From assembly GCA_964020085.1 (NCBI GenBank), contig OZ026595.1, positions 21,959,153 through 22,023,152 of the forward strand: a stretch of 64,000 bases of DNA, read 5' to 3'. Both the position numbers and the translations under genes were made by a program. Below the pieces are notes generated by a model. It saw only the letters and a list, made by a program, of their open reading frames with translations. It made no database searches and was not told the origin of the DNA. The DNA comes from Micromussa lordhowensis (taxonomy: Eukaryota > Cnidaria > Anthozoa > Scleractinia > Lobophylliidae). Shown here piece after piece: positions 43,901 through 58,900 of the stretch; the stretch's first letter is position 1; every line of letters starts with the position of its first letter.

Positions 43901-46900
43901 GGGATCCTTGGAAATATCAACACACCAATCACAACATAGCCTCCCCTTAAACTGTCTATCTGTCTGTCCATCTGTCTGCCTATCTGTCTGTCTGTCTGTT
44001 TCTTCCCAGCCTCTCCTCCGTCAGAGATCACATTCTACTTCTCAAACTCATTAATAATTCATCAAGTTCAAACAAAGAAAATCACAACCGTGAAGGAGCC
44101 GGGTTGAGAAAGTATATCTCATCGGCTATCCAAACACCTCGAATTTCGTCAAAAATACTCTGCTGCGTGCCGTATTTTCAACTCTCCTCTCCGTATTTGG
44201 ATATCCCAATGAAACACTGTCTCTCGTGTTTGATTTATTACATTCAACCCCTCCCCCCTCCAGTCCAAACCCAAAAGATAATTATTTAGATAATAAAGAT
44301 TTCTCATAGCCAGAGACAAACCTTCGTCTGTAATTCTATGTTATCAACTGAATGAGCTGACTAACTGGTACGGCTTATCGACAGATACTAAGGGAGGATG
44401 TGTAGAGCACAAACATAGGCAAAGGTGAAGGCAAATAATGACCTTTCTGTGACTAATGCACCATAATCTCAAATCGACTCATTCGACAACAAACAATTTT
44501 GCAGTCATTTAGATTTAGCACATATAGATGTTATCACACTGTAATTCAACGTCACGACTCTGACTCACCATGGGTGCGGACAATTTATCGTACGACAATC
44601 CATCACCTCCACCATAGAAAAACCGCATCAGGTACTGAAAAAAAATTCACAGAAATAAATACGTGTGTAAGAGAAAAACATTGAACATTTCTTAGGGACA
44701 CAAGAATCAGAGTTCAAGAATCAAAGGACTGTGATGTTTGTCAAGACTTTTCATCTTTCATAGACTAATCATTGATTACCAACAACGAGCTGAATATGTC
44801 CGGTGAATTATCTTACATTAAAGAGTGATGGTGAAGGCATGAAAAAATATTTAAAAAACTACTTCAAAATATCCTTACCGCTACAGCCTGTAGGAGAAGC
44901 TGGCTTTGCTGTGAAGCTGAGGATTTCCTTCTCACCAAACGATGTGATTCCTCCTCGAAATTCTAGAAAAAGTACAGGGGGAAAATCAGTATGGTTAAAA
45001 AGTAAGAATAAAATCAAATATGCAACTCTTAAAATTTCTGATTCCGTTGTTTTTGTTAAGTGCTTCGACTGCTTATCAGTGCGTTACTGAGGAACTGGAA
45101 GTATTTTTCACTCTAATTGTGGGACTTGAGGATGGAGTAACCTACAAAAATGTACCAAGTTCCCGTTAAACAACTAACCCAGTCTTGTCGTCAACATAGC
45201 TATACTTCTCAGATAGCCAAGAGGCTTAAACCTGTAGCTGTAGATCTCTAGAAATTCGCAGCCAAACTGAGAAGTTAGCATTCAGATTTTATGCCAGGTT
45301 CACAGATTACTGATTCAAAAGGCCATCTTTATAGTCGCCCGGAGTGGAGCAATGTAGCTTCCTACGCAGAAGCTCTTTAGGGGCGTCAATCGCGTGACGA
45401 GCCAAAAAGAGCTTCTTCATTGGAGCTGCCACTCAAAACATTATTTCAAATAATGCTCTCATCTCTCCCTTTAATAGTAGCCGGTGATCAGGTCCCCAAT
45501 AGGGCATGGGGCGAAGAACAAATGAGAAAGTTGAGCGATATGAGAGTGTAAGATCTTCCTCTTCAGATCGCACACGAGGCGATTACCTTAAGCTCTATAC
45601 TCTACTAGGGCGCCTGTGTACAGGTTAATTCAGTAGTTGTCTAATACCAACCTGAGCCACTGCAGTCCACAGGTCTGTGAGAAATCTGTTGAAGCTTTCT
45701 GGGTACAAGACACCGTGAAATCTCTGTAATTCACGTGACAGGAGTTCCATGGCCGGCGTCAGGCGTCTTTGGACGCTGAATCCCCGGAGATCAAGGTCAA
45801 GTAAAGACCGCAAAACCAGTTTGAAAAGCTTGTTAATCTGAAGTACATAAATAAAGTATTGGAGACAATCCACACCTCCAAGGCCTCTAACTTTAACCTT
45901 CATTGGAACTGTTCAGAGACAACTTTAATTTTTATCACGATGAGCTTTTATAAAAAAAAACACTACAGTTTCCTTAGCTAGTATAGCAAGGTGTAGTTCT
46001 TCACTTGACATTTTATTGACAAAATCGATAATGAAGGCCCCTTCAGAGGAACTGTGCGAATTAATCTTCACTGAATCCTAAAATGTTTTATTGACAATAC
46101 TCCTTATTTTCTTCCTTCACTTCTGCCGAACTTTGCATTCCTGACTACTAATCAGTTGTCAACTAAAGGAACTTTATAAATCGATAGCACACATAAACTC
46201 ACTCTGTAAATGACTAATTTAACTTGAGAAATCTCCAGTCTGCAAATGTGCTCAGTGTAAGCATTCAGCGTCCCTGGCTCGCGAAGTGCATCTGTTCCTG
46301 GTTGGGGAACATCACTTCTGCCTTCAGCTGTCAAGAAAGAGCAATCAGGGAACGTTAAACAATGCCGACATCAAAGTGACAAAACACAAACCCAATAGAC
46401 ACAAGGGATCAAATCTGGAGTAACAGTCGAGGTCGCCATTGCTAACTTTATTTTCCTTTCCGGCGTGCACAGGAGAATCCCATTTTCTACCTAAAATTAG
46501 TACTCTGCATTTACACTCTCTCCGAATTTCCTTACGAGAGGCGACGTACAAGCTCACATAAAAATAAGGGGTGCCTCACTTACGTTTCTACGGTCTTTAC
46601 GCAGAGTACCCTAGTGAAATATTCAAGCTTAGCCCCCTCATATATCACGTGATGAACTACTATGATAAAGCAGTTCATTCCGCAGAAGTATCTCCAATCT
46701 TGGCATCTTTCCTAATCTAAAGTCATATTATTTTGTCAAGTTCATTTCCCAATAGACCTTTTTAGCTCTGGCGGTTTGTTTCCCCATTTCGAGACTCTTG
46801 GCAATTCTTGCTTTCAAATTGTCAAATAGTCGTGTGAGTATGAATGAATAATTTTTAAGGTGGATAAAAGAACACTCCCCTTGAGAATATCACGTGGTCT

Positions 46901-49900
46901 ATAATGGAAACACAAACCGCCCAAACTAAAAAAGGTCTATAGCATCAAAAAAATAATAATAAAAACTACGCTACCTGTAAAACTACTGGGAATCCCATCC
47001 ACGCTTGGTCCATGCTCGCAGTACGAAAGTGAAAGTTCATATTCAGCGCTGCTTACAAGACGACGATGACGATCAGATAACATGGAATTAGGATTGCTAA
47101 TAGCTGATGTCACATGATCTAACAGCCACGATAGAATGTTCCTCAAGATTGCAACATTACTCATCCTTATAGCCATCTGAAGGAGAGATAATAACGCAGA
47201 GGAAAGGTGATCACTTGGCGATGACTTAGTTCGTTCAAGTCTTGCGGGCCAGAAGAAGCTAGATAGCTCTTTGGTGTCTGAGCTAATTCCGGCTTCCTAA
47301 GTATAATAGGACTAGGAGAAATGCTACTCCCCTAATGAGATCCTAGTCTATCATTACACTCCCCCCCCACTTAATGTCCCCCCCCGCTTAATGTTAGGGT
47401 GAACAAGACCCCAACCAGGCTCAAATCCTGATGCTGGTCATATATGCCTTGAATATTGGTTTTATCATTACCATATGTTAAATTTAGCATTTGAGGCAAA
47501 AAGACACATAAGCGTGTAGAGAAAACGAGCATGTGCAGCTAAAGGTTGGCTGATTGGTTAGGCGTTTGCTTGCTTCTCAAATTGGAAAAGATTCATTTAT
47601 CTGATTTTGCAAACGGATGACAGTTTATACTTTTTGATATCAACGTTCTTGAATTCTCGAGATTGGCTTTATATTTTATACACAGCGCTAGTTGGGCAAG
47701 TTTGATTGCCGACTAACATCATTCCCCCATGTCGCTTCCTTTCTTCTGATGTCTTAATTTTGCAAAAGGGTAGAAAGTGTCAGTTCAGGCCCCCGTTGTT
47801 CGAAGGCTGGATTAACGCTATCCACCAATAAATCGCTATCCAGAGGATAAGTGTTAACAAAAAAACCCACGCTATTTATCCAGTGGATAGCGTTACCTAC
47901 CGTTTGAACAACCTAGGCCAGGTGGACAAGAGATAACCATCAAATGTCTTTTATGTTATGTTTTTGTGTAAGCGTACAATGCCAAACGCACCTGTTGAGT
48001 AAGCGGTTCAAAATCACCAGGATTCATGGCTGTTCTCGAGATTCCCTCACATGGCGGTATAAATGTCCCTAAATCACAAAGAATATTACAGCAAGATTGA
48101 TGTCAAAAAAGTAAACAAATGGCTATTAATTTATTTCGTTTCGACGAGCCTTAGTGAAAAGGTGACCCTTCATGTGATCAGTAAAATGCCCTATGTTCAC
48201 TGGAAATGATAAGGAATACCCAAAAGCAGCAACGACAATGATAACAACATTTTAAAAGTGTGAGAGATTTGGTTCTTTGATCAGATGTCTTGACCAGAGA
48301 ACATTACGATCCCTTGCCTGCCTGTAACTGGTGACTCCCTTTATCAGTGGAGATAAGTTAGAGTATATAAAATTCAACTTACCAGTACTATCCCTTGTGT
48401 TACAGCACTGTCTACCGAAAGGATTATAACGGCACCCCTGCAAATGTCCAGAATCCCGCCAAGCTCTGAGATGCCTTTGGACTCGCTCACCCAGAATTTC
48501 AGTTAGAAGTTCGTCTGGTAACCCACAAGTCTCCATTCCAAGGACATTGTCCGAGTACAGCCTTACAAACGAAAACATCACCTGTACAAAAACAAGTTCA
48601 AATAATCTGTTAGATTAAAACGCATGTTTGACACAGGCCTCACTTCAGCTAAACTAAAAAAATAATAATTCAAATTATAGCAATTTCGCAGTCTCCTGAC
48701 TGTATTCTGCATAGCAGCAGAAAAACAGTATGATCTAATTATCTCTTAAACGCTCTAGGCATTTAGCGGAGATCAGTATGGAGAATTTTCAGGTCAATAT
48801 CAGGGAATGATCAGTACCTGAATAAGCTTGTGGTAGAGTCTCCTTTTGATTGCCAACGACTCATTCTTCAGGTCTTCATCTGCTGATGTGGGGAAAGCAG
48901 TAGCTGCATGTTCAACACTCTGGGAAGTTTCATCTGGACAAAGGATCTCGCACAGATGACAGGCAAATGCCGTCACACGGTTCACAGCACAAATCACATC
49001 AACAAACGAACTAGAAATTGGCAAAACGTGTCGCTTATCATCACTCGAATGATTGCTCTCTGAGTTGTGATCGCTCCCATCGTTGCTGCTTGCTCCAGGA
49101 GACTGCAAGGCACTACCACCAGATCTTGCAGTGTGAAAGCTCTCTACACTTTTCCCAGAAGGGATGGACCCAACAGCACTAACTAAACTGCCACATTCGG
49201 ACCATTTAGAGCCAACTGAGCCAGAAGCGGTGTCACGCAGTTTAGCAAGGAGTCTGTTTTGAGGGGCTGGGATTTTCACTGGAGCACTAGGCCTTTGTTG
49301 GAGCACTGTGCTCTGCTTGTCGTCATTTGCTCCCTGCCTGGGTACATCCTGTTTTCGCTTGTCGTCTGTTTCAAGACAACTTTGCCTCGCTGGGCAAGTT
49401 TGACATGAGTTTCTCCGATCACTTTCATCATGTCCTAAGCTTCGTATTCCTTCATCCTCAATCACAGGAACCATGGTGCGGAAACCTAATTCTGGAGAAG
49501 AACGTATCTTTGATGCCTCTTTTCCAGAACCTTCTCTTTGCTGTTGTTTGCTGATGCCCCCATTTGGCGCAGACATTGAAGCAGCAAAAGCTCCGTCACT
49601 AGAAATGGCTTTTCTTTGTGACACCTTTGTCTTACCTTCATCTTCAATGGAGTTAAAGGAATCACAAGTATGAATGGAGTCATTGCTGTTTGATTCATCA
49701 CTGGTGTCATTCTCAAATGGGGTACTTTGATTCTTAGACTCAGAAGCTTTGGAATGCGATGAGCATTCTGAATTGGAATCTCCTTCAAGGAAAAGCTCAC
49801 GATCATCTTCTATAAAATCTTGCTTTACAGTTGGTGCAGAACCTGTCAAAAGTGATGCATACCGTTCTCCTTCAACCTTTCCTGTGTCTTCTTTTCCTAC

Positions 49901-52900
49901 GTTCTTCTCTGTGTTACCTCCTAACTGATCTAGTTCGGGTCTAGTATTGCTTTCAGCTTCCGCCGAGGGACACAAGGAACCACTCGACTGTGCACTTTCA
50001 GGATGATGACCATTCTCAAGACTCTTAACCACACTACTATCCTCTTTCATGATCAGCGCAGAATTTTCGACTTCGTTCTTCTTTGCGCTACTGTCCAACT
50101 GCTCTGTCGTGGGTACAGTGTTGTTTTTAACATCCTCTGAGTTGTTTAAAGATCCACTAGGCTCTGCATCTTCGGAGTGTTTACCATTCTCAAGAGGCTT
50201 CACTGCACCGTTCTCTTCCAACTTCACGCCATCATTTTCTGGCTGTTCAGAAAGAGTAGGTTTCTCAAGCCCTTTTTCGTCTGAATCTTCCACCTTGGAA
50301 ACACACTGAACGTGCTCTACATCGTCTGCATGCTTTTCACGCTCTTCTGTGCTAAACGTGTCATCATCTTGTGGCTTGTCATTCTCATGTTCTGATGCAC
50401 CTGGTTTGGTATTTTCTGACGTCTTCACTGTAGTGAGGTCCTCTTTTTCTTGTTGGTCAAATGTGATGCTCTCTTTTTCATTTAGCTCATCACACCGAGC
50501 ACTGCTCTCGTCGATTTTCTCAATTTGTTTCGACTCCGCAGTCATGGATCCATTACCATGTCGCGTAGTGGCAGAAAAGCTTCTTGACTCCCCAATGCTC
50601 CTTGGTTTGGCCAGACTTGAAGAGCACTGTTCCTGATGTTTTTTCGGGGCAACCAGCACGTCTTTTGATGATTCTTCTACACTAGATTCTCCTTGACTGC
50701 TGGTATGGTGCTCTACAATTTCAGGCTTGGCTTCCCCTCTAGGAAAATGGATTTGAGCAACAACCTGCTGTACATTGTCTAATTTGGGTGTATTTCTCCG
50801 AACACTTCTTGCGGTCTCTTCGTCTGAGCTGCTATCAAAAGACAGACCGGGTCGCCTGCGTTTTGGACTTTTCACTCTAGTTGGGGGACTGGAGCCTAGA
50901 TGTATTTTCCTTGAATGAAGTGGCTCTTTACCTCTCACACCAGACTAAAAACAAAACCAAAACAATCATGCAACCCCTGGTAATATGAAACAAACTCGAT
51001 AAATTAAGATGATAAACTAAGAAATCAGTTTCCATCCCAACTACTATTCACATGGCCAAAAAAGGTAAAAAAAAATATTTCCTTGAATTTCAAACTAGAA
51101 CTTGATTGACTACGAAATGCGTTTCCAACATGAGAATGGCGAGAAGATAGGATTACCAGGAAAGAAAAATTAGTCGAGTAACTTTACATGCTTATTTCTG
51201 AGAACTTTTCAATCCAATAGAATTGATTCCTAGACTCATGAATTTCACATTCGGCATATACTGGGTTAATATTTTGCTAAAATTGCGATCTCGACGAACT
51301 CAACTGGAGACAAAATAGAGGGTTTGTGGACAGCTAGACTAACAGCAGTCTCATTCAAGATATCAATAGCATACCTTAGAAGGCGTCCCATTAAAAGAGC
51401 CCACAGGTTTGAAAGCAGAATGCTGTGATGGTGTCAAGGAGAGAAGGGAAGCAGACTTGCGACCAAGTGGCCCTGGTGTTGTCATCCTTCCTGGCTTCAT
51501 CTGGTGGCTTCTTTCTTGTGATCCACTTATGTTCACCTCAATGGCATTCCATCCATCATGGCTGATCAGCTGAGGAACAAGTGTTTCAAAGTAACGGCCA
51601 ATGGAATCCAACCACTGCAGTGCAAACTCCTGAAAGGGCTGACGCCATCTTTGATGACTGGAATGTAACAAAGAATTATTTACCGTATTTCTAACGTGCT
51701 GGTGATTACTTATAGCCATAACATACAGTAGCATAGTAGGTGAATTTTGCAGCAGTGTAAATGGTTGGTGACTCTGGATCACAGAGTCAGGGTACAAGTA
51801 CTTCCCCGTGGTCTTTGTATTGTCCTAGTGGACAAAGCACTGCTACTCTAGTCAACCTTTGAGGTAGCCTCACAAAATGATGCTTGGAACTGGGAGGAGG
51901 AGGTGATCTGTTGTTTGACTAGCATCCACCTTGGGGGGAGTTGCAATATTTACAGGTGATGGGGTTGTGCAGGCCATTACTTTACTTTATAAGCATATAC
52001 ACATATAGCTAAAAGCAGCTGCTTGCAAATAAATCCAGATGCACTGCGATTTAGCAACCTTAATACGGGAGAGGATGAACTTGATCTACACGAAAAGGAG
52101 GATCTACACGTTGTACCATGAAGACGCTGTGTTATACGACATGTTATCAGTTACTATACCATTATTAAGGACGTTCATGCAAAAATATTCCACTCAATAG
52201 ACTTTCTCCAAATTTCAACCGCAGACAGCTAATGAATTACTTGTCTCAGAAATGAAAAAAAATATTGGGGGTCACAGACTACGTTTCAGGGATAAAGCGT
52301 GTGGAAAACTAGTCTGACTTCGAAAAATTGGCGCGCGTATATCAGCATGGTCTCCAGGGTTTTTAGCTTAAAATATCAAAGGTGAATAAACGGACGCAAA
52401 CTGTCCTAGTAACATTTTGTATAAGTGAATCAGTTGCGTGAATAATTCCAAATGTTGTCAACGTTTTCACAAAACTTAACCCTTCGAGAGGCGTTTGAAA
52501 CTGCCGCACAGATACACGTAAACGAAGAGCTAAAATGAACGGAATTTGATGGTGCATTTTGCAAAAAATTCAATCTTCTAATTACATCAATAGATTTTCT
52601 TCAATTTTTTTCGCTAAACGTAGAAAATCGGTAGAGAAAAGTATCCATCAAAAGAAAAAAAGGGGTCATCGAATGTCCAAGATCGTTAAATCTAGGCAAA
52701 ATTGTTAAATCCAGGCAAAACTATAGCAATGGCCATCTGCCCTATCATTGTTCATTTTATTACTTAGCGTGGGCTCGAAGCATGACGTGGCATGTGAATT
52801 TGCGTGCGCAGTGAGGATGCGTAGAAACAATTAACGCGACCATCTTTAAAGGATCTATGTGACATTTTTTCAGTAAGTTTTTTTGATGTACAAAATTACA

Positions 52901-55900
52901 GAACTGATAAACAAAATTATCCAAATGCACATACTTACCTGTAGGGAATGTACTTTGACCATTCTTTGTCTAGTTTCGATAATCGAAATGCCAAACACAG
53001 CATGAAGGGCTCTACATGATCACGTCGTCGAGTTCGGGGTGGGTTTCCACACAGCTGTTCCACATCTGACATCAGCAAGGAATAAAACTTAACTGCAGCA
53101 AGCTCCATCATATCAAAATACCTGTAACAAAATGTAACCAATTACCCAGTCAGTCACTTCTCTAAGAGCTGAAACAGACAGCCATGCAGAGAAGCAGGCA
53201 GTGCAAAAATTGGAAAAGTTAACTAGTGGACTGCAAGCAGTCTTGCTTTTTCTCGTACTGTCTGCATGAGCTATAATTTTATTCAATTATAAATACTACT
53301 TGAAATAAAAATCAGCAGTGAAAATTAACAACAATTATACTACATGTAGCCTTGAAGTTCTGTAACACAATAAGGTTTTTTAGTAAAAACTAACGATAAA
53401 ATGTCGCGGCGCTTCTACCTCTCTGAGGTCATTTTCAAGTGCGAGTGAAAACTACAAATTAGCATATGTTTCTAATGGTAAAAAAATGTCACAAATGGTA
53501 CAATGCAATGAAGTACATATTAAGATAGATTGTATAAGATAGATTGTATAATTGTCTCACTGTTCTAGGTCCTTTTTTCACTTCGTATACCACACATATA
53601 CTGTACATGTACGGTCTTATCATACAATGTACATCTACCAGCTACACTGTGATGTGTTCCTTTTGAAATCAGCTGATAGAAGAATAAGGTTCATTTAGCA
53701 AAACACACAAACAACAGAAATGATAATTTTTGCTACATTTCTATGAGATAGAAGCACATGACAGATGGTAAAGAGCTAACCTGGAGAAAGCCTGTTTGTA
53801 AGATGTGTTATAATAGTTGACTTCATGATGAATTTCCAGGATTAATTTAAGCAGAAGCTTGGGTAGAGAAAAATGTTCCCCTATCTCATCTGTGGCAATA
53901 ACTTTGATACGCTCGTACCGACCCACCATCTCGTCCTGGAAGAACAAAAAGACGAACAAGACAAAACAGAATAGCAAATGGTTACCAGGCATTTTGATTA
54001 CAGAACAATAACAGATACACAAATCCTTTTGTTCGCTGAGGTTTCGGTCTATTATTTCAAACAAGTAGTAGTTACTGGAGTGAGTTTCCTAAAATAGTAA
54101 TCTTTTTACAGCTCCTTGTTAATTGCTTGTTTGGATCATTCAAGAAATTAAGGGAATGTAGGCCAAGGTAAAAATAAAATGCAGTGTCAACAGGTTTTAC
54201 CAGCAAATTTATAATTGTGAAAGGTGAATTGATCAACATGACACGAGCACGGGACAAAGAAAAATGCTGAGTCCCTGACAGGAATCGAACCCATAACCCA
54301 AGAGCTTAAAATTCACCTTCTCTATTTGCTTATCACTACTCATGATGACTTTGACAGTGCTGATCCTAGCAGTATGCAGGGCACCTGTCACATACATGTA
54401 TGAACTCAGTTAAATGACCTTGCTCTTTATGAGTTCTCGTACATGTAGCTCAATGGATAGAGCACCCACCCGGTGTTTGGGAGATCATGGGTTCGACTCC
54501 TGTCGGGGACTCAGAATTTTTCTTTTTTTTTTCTTTTCTTCACATTTCATTACGGAGCTTACAAATTCACCATCTTTATTCACTTAATATCAAATTTATA
54601 CTTGTTTTTACCAGATTACAAGTACATTCTATATTCAGGTCTGTAAGGGAGTGGGGTGATGGGTGCATCCACATTTGAAACTGGAAGATTTCCAGAAATA
54701 TTTAGGCTTTTATGTTCACTTTTGGCTGCCTACATAGTTTCATAACAAACTGCCTTCAAAAATGCCTAAAATGCTGTCTTCTAAAAAGCAACCTAATGTT
54801 TCACAACATTCCAGGGGAATACACCCCTGGACCAAACTATGAGCACTCTGTGATTGCACATGTTGTACTCTACAGCAACCCACCCCTATACTGATAACAA
54901 ATCCTGATTACTGCCCTGACATAACAGATTTAATCCAAGATCACTCATGCTACATCAGAGGAACAGAAGAACCCTTGCACCAAGTGGATTCTTTGGTTTC
55001 TTTGATGCACCATGATCTGAGTGATCTTGGAATAATCTGTTCAGTACAGAAACACAAAATCTGTTTTGGATTTAAGAATCTTTTCTTGACTTTTCCCAAA
55101 GAAATGCACCATAAATTCAATCATTACTTTGCAATCTAAGCCTGCATCTTTAGTCTCAAAACAGGAGTGTAAATTACCTTTAAATATGAGGCCAGAAGAT
55201 CACAGATTGGTTCTGTTGTGAGGTTACTAGCAAACTGACGAGCCTGCGGAAGCACTGAGAAAACTGATGGGAATTCAGATTGCAGTTGTCTTGCAGATTC
55301 CAAAGTCAAATCATACAGGGCAACCAGTGCTGGCACACCATCCTTAGGACTGTTCTCGGCTGGAAAGATCCTTCTTATTCGAGTCAAAAAGTATTTGGTT
55401 TTGGCCAGCAAACTTGACAGTATAGACAGCAGCATTTTAAACTAGAAAATAAGCATGACAAACAGTCAAAGTCTTCACCTTCATTTCACTGTCCAATTAT
55501 TGTGCAGTTCCAGAAAAATATTCATACAGGGTACCTCCCCCAAGGAAGGGATTTTTCCCAAGACCCCACCCCTCTGAAAATTCCAATATTAAGCTTCATA
55601 CATTTGTTTAAATTTCTGGTCTTACAGAGCCCCCACCCCCCAAATGTGTAGCTAGTTTGAGTTTTAACACCTGCACAGGTACATGTACATGTATTTCAGG
55701 GTTAGTTAAGAAATATTTGATATTTATAATAGACAGGCAAAGCCCTTGCACGTTTAATTTAATGCTATGATTGGAAACTACCTTGTTGCCACTGCTGTTA
55801 TAGTTACTGTATTAGGTATTGAGACTGTACTCTAATCATTGAGACTGTACTCTAATTATTGAGACTGTGGATGACTGCTTAGGAGTAGCCTGTGTGCATC

Positions 55901-58900
55901 TCTCCCCTCCCCAAAGCAAAGAGTGTTCTTACCTCTTCTGCAACAAAAATTTCTTGACAGATAAAAACATGCTCCATAACATCTTGTAAAGAAACAATGA
56001 TGTGCTCAATATACCAAAGTTCATTCTCAAAGTACCTTACAGGAAAAAAAAACAAAAATTTCATGACACAAATAAATAATTCCTATAAAATAACAACATT
56101 GTGTACCCTTAAATGAATTTAATGCCCGGTGCTGATTTAATGGAGGGTTCAAATAAATACTGTCTAGTTCTCCTAGATACTAGCAATGATTTATTGCACA
56201 TTCAATCTTTGGGAATTAGTTCAACACTGGGCTTTCACCTTGTCATAAAGCCCTGGCCAAACAGACCCACAAGTAGATGCAAGTTAAGAACTTGGATCTA
56301 TGTGTGACTCCGTTTGGCCAGGCCTTGCATGCACTTGCGTTGACTTGCGCTCACTTTGGTCGCAATCAAATTTGCACGCATGTCGATGCAATTTTTTCAC
56401 TGTATGGCCACCCAACCTAAGTCAACACAAGTTGAGTGATGTCCAATGAAATTAACCAACGAAATACAGGGTATTGGCCATGAAGGACTCATTTCGTAGC
56501 CTTGAAATGTTTTTTTGCGGCTTGCGTGTAGTTGCAAGGAAACTTGTAAGTTTAGCAAGTCTTTAAGCAGGTTCAACTTCAGGCTACTTGTGTCTACTTT
56601 GTGAGTCCGTTTGGCCAGAGTTGCCCATTAAGTTTTATATGAGCTAACAGTCCACAAGCTGCAGATAAGATGACCATCACTATTGCTTCAGTAGACACCC
56701 TCATGGCAGTCCAAAAACCTACAATTTTAAGTACACAAATGTTAAGGAAAATCAAGTTCGAATAACTTTCCCTTTCAAGGGCAGCATCCATATGATTTTG
56801 CTCCATCTGCTCATTGAATACAATGAGAGAGCCAAACAGGTTTGTGGATTTCCCACAGAACACATCAAATGTCTAGTAACACCAATACATCTGGGGTGGT
56901 TACAGGATTTAGGGAGTGCCACTTACTTAACAAGGTACTCCAGATAACAAATCTTGCAGAATAGCAATCCCACTCCATATCTGAGTTCAAACTCTTTGAG
57001 CAGTTGGCTGGCTGATGAAGAGAGGGGTGCTGTTGGAATTGCTCCACCATACACTGGGTGTGGTTCCTTGTGTTTACTTTCATACCTGCAGAAAATGTTT
57101 TGTTTATTCGACTTTTGCAAACAGATTTTAAATTATTATTTCCTCACCAAGGTGTAAGGGGCCTACACCATGTTTGTGTGCATGTACGTCTGTTAGTACT
57201 ACTCTGACATTCCCATATACTTGTCATCTGTGTTACTTACAGTTGTAATACATCATCTAAAACACAGTCACCATGGATGGCATGCCCAGGCTCTGACTGG
57301 AGATACATGTGCAGATTAACCAATTGGCTGCATTGGTTTCACAAGAGTTAAAGAGAGGCCAGGCCAATTACAGATGCTGGCCATGGCATACAATGTTAGC
57401 CTAACTGTATTATAATCACCCCACCTCATACAGAAGCAAACTACTGTTAGTACATTGTTACTTAACAATAACATTATTCTTGTTTATACTAACAAGAGAA
57501 TCTTGACCTAACACACAGCAAGGGAAATATATTGCCAGATGTTAGCATAAACCAATTAAATGCAGACAGAAGCACTATTAAATACTTCAGTCCACATCTT
57601 CACCAAACATACATTGTACATGTAGGCCAATAAATATAATTAAGTCCTAACCTGATAAGTCTCTTCATCAGCTCCACGTACTGTTTATGGTATTCTGGAC
57701 TTTCCAGAGGTAACTCACGCACAGGGGGACGAGCATAGTGCCAGAAGCTTCTAATCAAACCTTCTATCTTCTCCTTCTCAACTATCACCCACTCACTATA
57801 CGCATTCTTGTCCATGAATGCATGAACACTGTAAAATGGGTGGTGATTGCGCTCAAGTACAACCAGCCTAATTAGCAACTCTTCTACCAGAAACTGCAAA
57901 AAAGAAAACTAAAATCAGAAAAAAACCTCACCCAGAATCTTTGGAAAATGTTCGGAAATCTTAGGAAAGTGTTCAGAATGTTTGTCTGGCTTTGGGACAA
58001 ATTTTGGAAAATGTTCGGAAATCTTCCGAAATCTTCAGAAAGTGGTAGGAGATCTTCGGAAAATCCACAAACAAACAAACGTTATTCTGTATAGAGAATA
58101 TTTTATATTATAAAAAGAAAATTACATGGTCGCTTGGACATATGAAATTTATCTTCTCGTGTTGAAAAATACTTCACTCGTTCGCTGCACTCACTCACGA
58201 AATATTTTTCAACACTCAAAGATAAATTTTGTATCTCTGCGCGCCATGCAATATCATCTATGTACAACAAAATTGTTTAATTATAGCCAGGCTTTTAGCC
58301 AGGATTTGAAAAGTGGGCATCCAAAATATGCTACAATTATAAGGTCTGCTCAAGCAACCTGTGAAAAGTAAAAACAATTTCTTTAAAAACTTGGCATCCA
58401 CAGGACGTCTGGACACAAATCTGGCTAAAAAGCCTGATTGTATCCACTTTCTTTTGGCCTGAAGAAAACACAGTAAGACATACGCTGTACCCTTTTTTAA
58501 GATCCCCCTTACTGATGGCCCACTGGTGGTCAGATTAAGAGAGTTCCATATTTTTATAGATCAATTGTCATAAATAATCATACCCTTTGAGGCTCCTTTG
58601 CACGAGGAACTTTATTTGGTATCTCAGTCTCACATAGGAAATTGTGTTGTCTCCTTCCAAGTTCAAAGACATTCATCACTAACTCCTGCAAAACATCTGA
58701 AGAGATTGAGTCGGCAACTTCATGATCCACACACTCAGCATCAGACGATGATGGCATACGAGGTCTGTAGGAATTTAATTTTGCACCACCAGATGCTGAA
58801 CTGAAATTTAAAAGAACAGCATACATGTATAAATACTTGATTTACTCAGCGCTGATAAATCATGATATTTTGCTCAACCTCATTCAGTTATACACTGTAA

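Noticed and set aside
49327..50636. + strand open frames opposite the giant exon (up to 95 codons)
   Set aside because: Antisense shadows of the 709-codon disordered exon; Ser/Phe-rich composition is the expected complement of a Glu/Lys/Ser-rich sequence.
54444..54530. Functional tRNA gene
   Set aside because: It has A and B boxes and a T-run, but the acceptor stem does not pair and a related inverted SINE copy lies 130 bp away, so a SINE is the better explanation.
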